A stretch of 9,440 nucleotides of DNA from contig URRT01000071.1 of assembly GCA_900550355.1 (NCBI GenBank), positions 1 through 9,440 on the forward strand, read 5' to 3'. The DNA comes from an uncultured Collinsella sp. Lineage in GTDB: Bacteria > Actinomycetota > Coriobacteriia > Coriobacteriales > Coriobacteriaceae. Shown here in pieces: positions 4,862-9,440 of this stretch. Position 1 is the stretch's first letter; each line of letters begins with the position of its first letter. Under the pieces are notes generated by a model, which saw only the letters and a list, made by a program, of their open reading frames with translations, was not told where the DNA came from and made no database searches. The translations under genes were made by a program, and so were the position numbers.

Positions 4862-6166
4862 ATGGCAGAAATGGAGCTTGCGACCCTCATTTGTGGCGAA
4901 ATCGCCGGCACTCTCCGGCAAGACGAGCATGGACTCTGCAGCTTTGTATACGCCCCAACCTATCGCGGAGCACCGCTATCGTTAACAATGCCGCTTTCCA
5001 ATCGCACATATGGCCATAACATCGTCCGTCCGTTCCTATTTGGCCTTTTGCCCGACAGCCAAGAGCAGCGTCGCGCTATTGCCGCCGAGCATGACGTTGC
5101 ATCCAACAACCCCGTCGCCCTCTTGTGCCATATCGGTCTTGACTGCGCGGGGGCCGTTCAGTTTTGTCGAGCCGATCAATTAGATGCCGCCCACGGCAGG
5201 GTCTCAGCATACCGCCCGCTTACCAATTCTCAAATCGCTCACAAGCTCAAAGCAATTCGCGATGACGAAAGAGAGACATGGATGGGCTCCAACGAAAGCT
5301 GGTCCCTGGGCGGCAACCAAGGCAAATTTGCACTAGCTTGGCATGATGGACAATGGTGCGAATGTCTAGGGTCATCCCCCACTACCCATATCTTCAAAAA
5401 TGGTGTCGTTGGGTTCAAACATCAGGCCTTAAACGAATTCGTCTGCATGAAAACAGCTCGGCGTGTTGGCATTCCAACTGCCAACGTCTCCTATTGCACA
5501 TTTGAAGACGAAGCTGCGCTCGTCGTTGAACGGTACGACAGAATGGTCAATAGCAGCGGAAATATCGAAAGGCTGCATCAGGAGGACTTTTGCCAGGCAC
5601 TCGGTGTATTGCCAACCCAGAAATACACCGCCGACGGAGGACCAACTACACGAGACATCCAAGAACGACTGATTAACACAGTCCCCCACCACATGAATCT
5701 TGTGCTTTTTACCTATATGTTGTTCTATAACGCCATTATCGGAGCGCCTGACGCACACGCTAAAAACTACTCGCTCATCCTAGGCAAAGGCACAAACGCG
5801 GCGCTCGCACCCATGTACGATGTCGCATCGGGCTTAGCATACGAACGTATGCGGCGAAAAGCGCGCCTTGCCATGAGCGTTGGCGGCGAAAATCGTGTGG
5901 GGCGCATCGGTCCAGGTGCTATCCGCCGATACCACGGTATGGGAGACCCCGCGCTGGAGGCGACGCTCACCGATGCCGGGCTATCCGAGAAGTTTTGCTT
6001 TGCGACCATGATGGACCTCGCCTACGAGGTGCCCATTTGCATGGAAGAGGTCATGGACGAATACGCCGACCTGCCCGGCATGGCGGACCTGCGCGAGCAT
6101 ATGCTCGGCCCCGTCCGCGAAAACTGCCAGCGCACCCTCGACCTCATCAGGGCAGAAATGGACTAG
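4862..6166 (+). CDS. hipA: HipA-type Ser/Thr kinase toxin
   Basis: Toxin of the HipBA family. E. coli HipA phosphorylates glutamyl-tRNA synthetase, which triggers growth arrest and persistence; the target here is unknown. The 434 residues are close to E. coli HipA (440). An N-terminal subdomain covers about 5-107, including a GLLPDS motif (61-66). The kinase core starts near 144. SLGGNQGK (148-155) aligns with the E. coli loop that carries autophosphorylation site S150, pointing to S148. PTTHIFK (173-179) supplies the ATP-contacting lysine K179. DAHAKN (297-302) holds catalytic D297 and Mg-binding N302, and MYD (318-320) supplies the second metal ligand, D320. The kinase therefore looks active. 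It starts on the base after the hipB stop with only a weak distant AAGG. The central part has low GC (about 49% by hand over 5221-5760), rising to about 64% over 5881-6120, which suggests foreign or mosaic origin. Confidence 0.92.
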   Translation: MAEMELATLICGEIAGTLRQDEHGLCSFVYAPTYRGAPLSLTMPLSNRTYGHNIVRPFLFGLLPDSQEQRRAIAAEHDVASNNPVALLCHIGLDCAGAVQFCRADQLDAAHGRVSAYRPLTNSQIAHKLKAIRDDERETWMGSNESWSLGGNQGKFALAWHDGQWCECLGSSPTTHIFKNGVVGFKHQALNEFVCMKTARRVGIPTANVSYCTFEDEAALVVERYDRMVNSSGNIERLHQEDFCQALGVLPTQKYTADGGPTTRDIQERLINTVPHHMNLVLFTYMLFYNAIIGAPDAHAKNYSLILGKGTNAALAPMYDVASGLAYERMRRKARLAMSVGGENRVGRIGPGAIRRYHGMGDPALEATLTDAGLSEKFCFATMMDLAYEVPICMEEVMDEYADLPGMADLREHMLGPVRENCQRTLDLIRAEMD

Positions 6167-6189
6167 GTGACCGTAATTTCGCAATTATC

Positions 6190-6237
6190 AAACAAAAGAG
6201 GGGGGGCACCCGTCGCAAACGCTCGAATGCCCCCTCT
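6190..6237 (-). terminator. Intrinsic terminator, mainly for pepD (possibly shared with hipA)
   Basis: AGAGGGGG (6197-6204) pairs with CCCCCTCT (6230-6237), enclosing a loop of 25 bases that contains two further G residues. Read on the minus strand, the hairpin is followed by TTTGTTTG (6196 down), a U-rich tail. It would therefore end pepD transcripts about 57 bases after the pepD stop. In the plus direction it lies 30 bases after the hipA stop but lacks a clear U run, so termination of hipA there is less certain. Confidence 0.65.
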
Positions 6238-6256
6238 CGTAATGTCATTTGCAATC

Positions 6257-6287
6257 CGCTAGCACGTGACTCGGACTGCTGCTAGCG
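6257..6287. repeat. Hairpin between the hipA and pepD 3' ends
   Basis: CGCTAGCA (6257-6264) and TGCTAGCG (6280-6287) form a perfect 8-bp inverted repeat around a 15-base loop, six bases beyond the pepD stop. There is no U tail on either strand. It may add to a two-hairpin 3' end or protect the pepD mRNA; the function is not evident. Confidence 0.45.
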
Positions 6288-6293
6288 CAACCT

Positions 6294-7751
6294 TTACGCG
6301 GCAAGGCGCTTGAGGACGTCGATGAGCAGCTCGTAGAAGCGCTCGGCAGAAGCGAGCTCCATGCTCTCGTCCGGGGTGTGGACATCGGAGAGCGTCGGGC
6401 CCACGGCGATGGCATCCAGGCCGTGCAGGGCCTCGGCAAACAGGCCGCACTCAAGGCCGGCGTGAATGGACTCGATGCGCAGCTCGGAGCCAAAGAGCTC
6501 GCGATAGCTCTCGACAAAGACGTCGCGAACCGGCGAATGCTCGGCATAGCTCCAGCCGGGATACTCGAACTCGAACTTGGCTTCGAAGCCCAGGACATCG
6601 GCCAGCGTCTGCAGGCGGTCCTTGAACTCGTTCTGCAGCGAGGTGATCGAGGAGCGCGGGGACAGCATGATCTTGACCTCGTCGTCAGAGGTGGCAACCA
6701 CACCGATGTTGGAGGAAACCTCGACGGAGCCGTCGGCGGCGACGTTGCGGCGAATCACGCCGTTAGGGGCAAGACGCAGGGCGCGGATGAGGGCAAGCGC
6801 GGACTTCTGGTCCATGGCCTCGACCTCGGCGTCGTCGGCAATCTCGACGGTGCAGGTAAAGCCGGGGTCGAAGACCTCGAGCTCGGCAGTGACGTCGGCG
6901 ATGATGCCCTTTGCGATCTGGGCCGCCGCCTCGGCGGCAGCATGGTCGGCGTAGACCAGAACAGCCTTGCACTCACGGTTGATGGCGTTGTCCTTGGTGC
7001 CGCCGTTAAAGCTGACGATGGCGGGCTCGCCGGCGACCATCAGGCGGTCGATGATGCGGGCCATGATGAGGTTTCCGTTGCCGCGCTCCAGGTTGATATC
7101 ACTGCCGGAGTGGCCGCCCAACAGACCGGAAATGTCGAGCGTGAGGGTGCTACCGGTCTTGTGCTCGCGCGCGATCGGGCAGGTGTAGGTAACGACGACG
7201 CCGCCGGCGCAGCTGACGGTGGCAACGCCCTCCTCCTCGGAGTCGAGGTTGATCATGGTGCGGGCGCTGATCTGGGACTTGTCGAGCGTCTCGGCGCCAA
7301 CCAGGCCGGTCTCCTCGTCGGTGGTGAACACGCACTCGAGGGCGGGGTGAACAATCGAATCGTCATCGAGAACAGTGAGCATCAGAGCGACGGCAATACC
7401 GTTGTCGGCGCCCAGAGTGGTGCCGTTAGCGGTGAGGACACCGTCCTTGACGACCAGGTCGATACCGTCGGTCGTAAAGTCGTGCTCAACGGAGCCCAAC
7501 TTGTCGCACACCATATCGATGTGGCCCTGCAGCATTACGGTCGGGGCATTCTCGGCGCCAGCAGATGCGGGCTTGCGAATGATGACGTTGTAGACCTCGT
7601 CCTGATACACATCGAGACTGCGCTCCTTGGCAAACGCGACCAGGAAATCGCTGATGCCCTTCTCGTTGCCAGACCCACGGGGGATCGCGCTGACCTCCTC
7701 AAAGAAATGGAACAGCTGGGCGGGCTCGTAGCCGGTAATCTTGTAGTCCAT
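6294..7751 (-). CDS. pepD: Aminoacyl-histidine dipeptidase (M20 family, PepD)
   Basis: Cytoplasmic zinc dipeptidase that splits a broad range of unsubstituted dipeptides, including Xaa-His, and so recycles the end products of proteolysis. The 485-residue product has the same length as E. coli PepD. Its metal and catalytic residues are all in register, three positions lower: H77 (GHIDMV), D116 (GADNG), E146 and E147 (DEETG), D170 (NLDSEEEG) and H458 (SDVHTPDE). A GGHSGSD motif around 212-218 marks the lid/dimerisation part. I chose ATG at 7751 because AAGGAGG lies four bases upstream and homology starts there. An upstream in-frame start at 7856 would add 35 residues without family resemblance. 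The gene follows clpC on the same strand after a 214-bp gap with a terminator, so it is probably a separate unit. Functionally it fits beside a Clp unfoldase. Confidence 0.95.
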   Translation of the reverse strand: MDYKITGYEPAQLFHFFEEVSAIPRGSGNEKGISDFLVAFAKERSLDVYQDEVYNVIIRKPASAGAENAPTVMLQGHIDMVCDKLGSVEHDFTTDGIDLVVKDGVLTANGTTLGADNGIAVALMLTVLDDDSIVHPALECVFTTDEETGLVGAETLDKSQISARTMINLDSEEEGVATVSCAGGVVVTYTCPIAREHKTGSTLTLDISGLLGGHSGSDINLERGNGNLIMARIIDRLMVAGEPAIVSFNGGTKDNAINRECKAVLVYADHAAAEAAAQIAKGIIADVTAELEVFDPGFTCTVEIADDAEVEAMDQKSALALIRALRLAPNGVIRRNVAADGSVEVSSNIGVVATSDDEVKIMLSPRSSITSLQNEFKDRLQTLADVLGFEAKFEFEYPGWSYAEHSPVRDVFVESYRELFGSELRIESIHAGLECGLFAEALHGLDAIAVGPTLSDVHTPDESMELASAERFYELLIDVLKRLAA

Positions 7752-7795
7752 GGTGCCTCCTTGGCGCAACTGGTTAGACAGTAAGACATGCGACT

Positions 7796-7801
7796 TGTAT
7801 A
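7796..7801 (-). promoter_or_regulatory. Candidate -10 box of pepD
   Basis: On the minus strand TATACA (five of six matches to TATAAT) would start transcription near 7789, giving a leader of about 38 bases that ends in AAGGAGG. No good -35 element is visible at standard spacing. This is the best of several weak candidates in the 7752-7908 region. Confidence 0.3.
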
Positions 7802-7862
7802 TTCCCAGACTTTGCGTGCATAAACCAGTCGAAAACGCCGAGCGCCCTCGCATCATCGGCTA

Positions 7863-7888
7863 ACGGTGGACCGTATAGCGTAACGGTC
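7863..7888. repeat. ACGGT/ACCGT triple element upstream of pepD
   Basis: ACGGT occurs at 7863-7867 and 7883-7887 (each as TAACGGT, 20 bp apart), with an inverted ACCGT between them at 7870-7874. The middle copy can pair with either flank: ACGGT-GG-ACCGT, or GACCGT with ACGGTC (7869-7874 and 7883-7888). It lies between the clpC terminator and the pepD start, about 110 bp upstream of pepD. It could be an operator or alternative hairpins; nothing shows which. Confidence 0.3.
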
Positions 7889-7902
7889 ACAGCTACCGCA
7901 GC

Positions 7903-7940
7903 TCTACAAATCGAGGCGCCCTTTCCGGAGCGCCTCGATT
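7903..7940 (-). terminator. Intrinsic terminator of clpC
   Basis: On the minus strand an 11-bp perfect stem AATCGAGGCGC / GCGCCTCGATT (7940-7930 with 7919-7909) encloses a 10-base loop and is followed by TTTG. It lies 25 bases after the clpC stop codon. The U tract is short, so termination may be partial, which would allow some read-through into pepD. Confidence 0.75.
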
Positions 7941-7965
7941 ACGCGTATCAAATTGTCGCCACGCC

Positions 7966-9440
7966 CTACAGCGCGCCGGAACCGGCTTGCATCATGCCGC
8001 CGGGGCCCGAGGTCACGCCGCCTCCTACAGGAGCAGCGTTTCCGGTATGCGGTGCCGCCGGAGCGGAATCGCCGCCGAGTACGCCCGCCGGACGCGGCGC
8101 TGGAATCTCGCCTGTGCCGTGGCCAAAGACAAACTTGCCATCGGCCACGTCGCACAGGACGGTATCGCCCTCGCCCCACTCGCCGGCCAGAAGCTCCTCG
8201 GACAGCGGGTCCTCGATGAGCTTTTGGATGGCACGGCGCAGCGGACGCGCACCGTTGGTGAGGTCGGTACCCTCGGCCACGATCTTGTCATAGGCCGCAT
8301 CGGTGAGCTTGATGTTCATACCGTTGGCAATCAAACGCTGACGCAGATCGTCCACCAGCAGGTGCGCGATCTTGGTGAGATTCTCGCCCGAGAGCTTCTG
8401 GAACACCACAATGTCGTCGATACGGTTGAGCAGCTCGGGGCGGAACAGGCGCTTGAGCTCGCCCATCGCGCGGCCGCGGATCTCACTCGACGTGAGGCCC
8501 TGCTCGCCGGTGGTGCCAAAGCCCACGCTCGCATCCTGCGCAATCTCGCGAGCGCCCACGTTGGACGTCATGATGATCACGGTGTTGCGGAAGTCGACCG
8601 TCTTGCCCTGGCTATCGGTCAGGCGGCCCTCCTCCAGCACCTGCAGCAAGATGTTGAAGATATCGGGGTGCGCCTTCTCGATCTCGTCGAACAGCACGAC
8701 CGAGTACGGGTGGCGACGAACGGCCTTGGTGAGCTGGCCGCCCTCGTCGTGACCGACGTAACCCGGAGGGCTACCGATGAGCTTGGAGACCTCGAACTCG
8801 CTACCGAACTCGGACATGTCGAAGCTGATGAGCGCATCCTTGCTGCCAAAGAGATACTCGGCGAGCGTCTTGGCGAGCTCGGTCTTGCCCGTGCCGGTGG
8901 GACCCAGGAAGATAAAGCTACCGCCGGGGCGACGCGGGTCCTTGAGCGGCGAGCGGCTGCGGCGCACGGCCTTGGCAACTGCCTCGACAGCCTCATCCTG
9001 ACCGATGATGCGCGTCTTGAGCACGCTTTCGGCCTGCAGCAGGCGACGGCTCTCGCTCTCGGTAAGCGAGGACACCGGCACGCCCGAAGTCACGGACACG
9101 ATGTCGGCGATCTGGGAGACATCGATGGTGAGCGGGCTGGCGTCGAGCTCGGCGGTCCAGGCGGCCTTGGCCTCGGCGAGCTCAATCTCGGCGGCCTTCT
9201 GCTGCTCGGTGATCTCGGCGGCCTTGTTCATGTCGTCGCTCTCGGTGGCCTCCTGCGCGGCGGCCTTAAGCTCCTCCACGCGATGCTCGGCCTCGCGCAC
9301 CGGCTCGGGCGCGCGGTTGGCGGCGATGCGGGCGCGGGCGCCGGCCTCGTCGATGAGGTCGATGGCCTTATCGGGCAGGAAGCGATCCTGGATGTAGCGG
9401 TTGGAGAGGTTCGCGGCGGCGCCGAGAGCAGGTGCCGGTT
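7966..9440 (-). CDS. clpC: ATP-dependent Clp protease ATP-binding subunit ClpC (5' end cut)
   Basis: AAA+ unfoldase that feeds substrates to the ClpP peptidase. The window holds the last 490 residues; the N-domain and most of the first ATPase domain lie beyond the right edge. The frame runs open past 9300 to the edge and encodes the end of the first ATPase domain, including DRFLPDKAIDLIDEAG. A charged helical middle domain follows (about 9300-9150). The second ATPase domain comes next; in residues counted from the Met at 9300 it has Walker A GPTGTGKT (133-140), Walker B VVLFDE (201-206), sensor-1 TSN (245-247), FRPELLNRID (286-295) and sensor-2 GARPLRR (350-356). A VGF triplet (259-261) lies where ClpC proteins carry their ClpP-docking loop, which ClpB lacks; this supports ClpC over ClpB. 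The last ~45 residues are a Gly/Ala/Pro-rich tail, probably disordered. The stop is TAG, followed by a terminator. Confidence 0.94.
   Translation of the reverse strand, partial: PAPALGAAANLSNRYIQDRFLPDKAIDLIDEAGARARIAANRAPEPVREAEHRVEELKAAAQEATESDDMNKAAEITEQQKAAEIELAEAKAAWTAELDASPLTIDVSQIADIVSVTSGVPVSSLTESESRRLLQAESVLKTRIIGQDEAVEAVAKAVRRSRSPLKDPRRPGGSFIFLGPTGTGKTELAKTLAEYLFGSKDALISFDMSEFGSEFEVSKLIGSPPGYVGHDEGGQLTKAVRRHPYSVVLFDEIEKAHPDIFNILLQVLEEGRLTDSQGKTVDFRNTVIIMTSNVGAREIAQDASVGFGTTGEQGLTSSEIRGRAMGELKRLFRPELLNRIDDIVVFQKLSGENLTKIAHLLVDDLRQRLIANGMNIKLTDAAYDKIVAEGTDLTNGARPLRRAIQKLIEDPLSEELLAGEWGEGDTVLCDVADGKFVFGHGTGEIPAPRPAGVLGGDSAPAAPHTGNAAPVGGGVTSGPGGMMQAGSGAL

Noticed and set aside
6378..7784. 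Long plus-strand open frame (468 codons) opposite pepD
   Set aside because: Repetitive V/G/D/L-rich mirror of pepD codons without domain logic; pepD on the minus strand has every M20 metal ligand.
7752..7856. Upstream extension of pepD by 35 residues
   Set aside because: The extension is unlike the family, while ATG at 7751 has a strong AAGGAGG and gives 485 residues with motif positions in register with E. coli PepD.
7966..9440. ClpB identity for the right-edge AAA+ protein
   Set aside because: The middle domain is short rather than the long ClpB coiled coil, and a VGF ClpP-docking triplet is present.

Overview
The window comes from a high-GC bacterium, most likely a member of the Coriobacteriia (Actinomycetota) such as Collinsella. 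This is inferred from protein character, GC content and gene order, without a database search. It holds nine protein genes, two of them cut by the window edges. No rRNA, tRNA, CRISPR array or insertion sequence was recognised.

Left block (1-3510, minus strand): a tightly packed operon reads disA -> ispD -> ispF -> cysS. It encodes the c-di-AMP synthase DisA, two MEP-pathway isoprenoid enzymes and cysteinyl-tRNA synthetase (3' end cut). disA and ispD share one base (TAATG), ispD and ispF overlap by 11 bp, and ispF and cysS are 3 bp apart. disA starts with TTG. Right block (6294-9440, minus strand): clpC, a ClpP-partner AAA+ unfoldase cut at its 5' end, is followed by its terminator, a 214-bp gap and pepD, an M20 dipeptidase. 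In transcription order the minus strand reads clpC, pepD, [opposite-strand island], disA, ispD, ispF, cysS. This resembles the old clpC-radA-disA-(carD)-ispD-ispF-cysS neighbourhood of Bacillus and Mycobacterium, with radA and carD missing from the stretch seen here.

Middle island (3731-6166, plus strand): mntP, a manganese efflux pump, is followed by a hipBA-type toxin-antitoxin pair. HipB is an XRE-type DNA-binding antitoxin with an unusually long C-terminal extension. HipA is a full-length Ser/Thr kinase toxin with its catalytic residues intact. The central part of hipA is near 49% GC by hand count, against 60-70% in neighbouring genes, which suggests acquisition.

The most striking non-coding signal lies just upstream of hipB. 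Three copies of a TGCA-N6-TGCA operator-like motif are spaced exactly 27 bp apart (starts at 4347, 4374 and 4401), the third in reverse orientation. The first copy forms the top of the stem and the loop of the intrinsic terminator of mntP. The second and third flank a TATGAT -10-like box. The layout suggests cooperative autorepression of hipBA by HipB, with one operator sharing its bases with the upstream gene's terminator.
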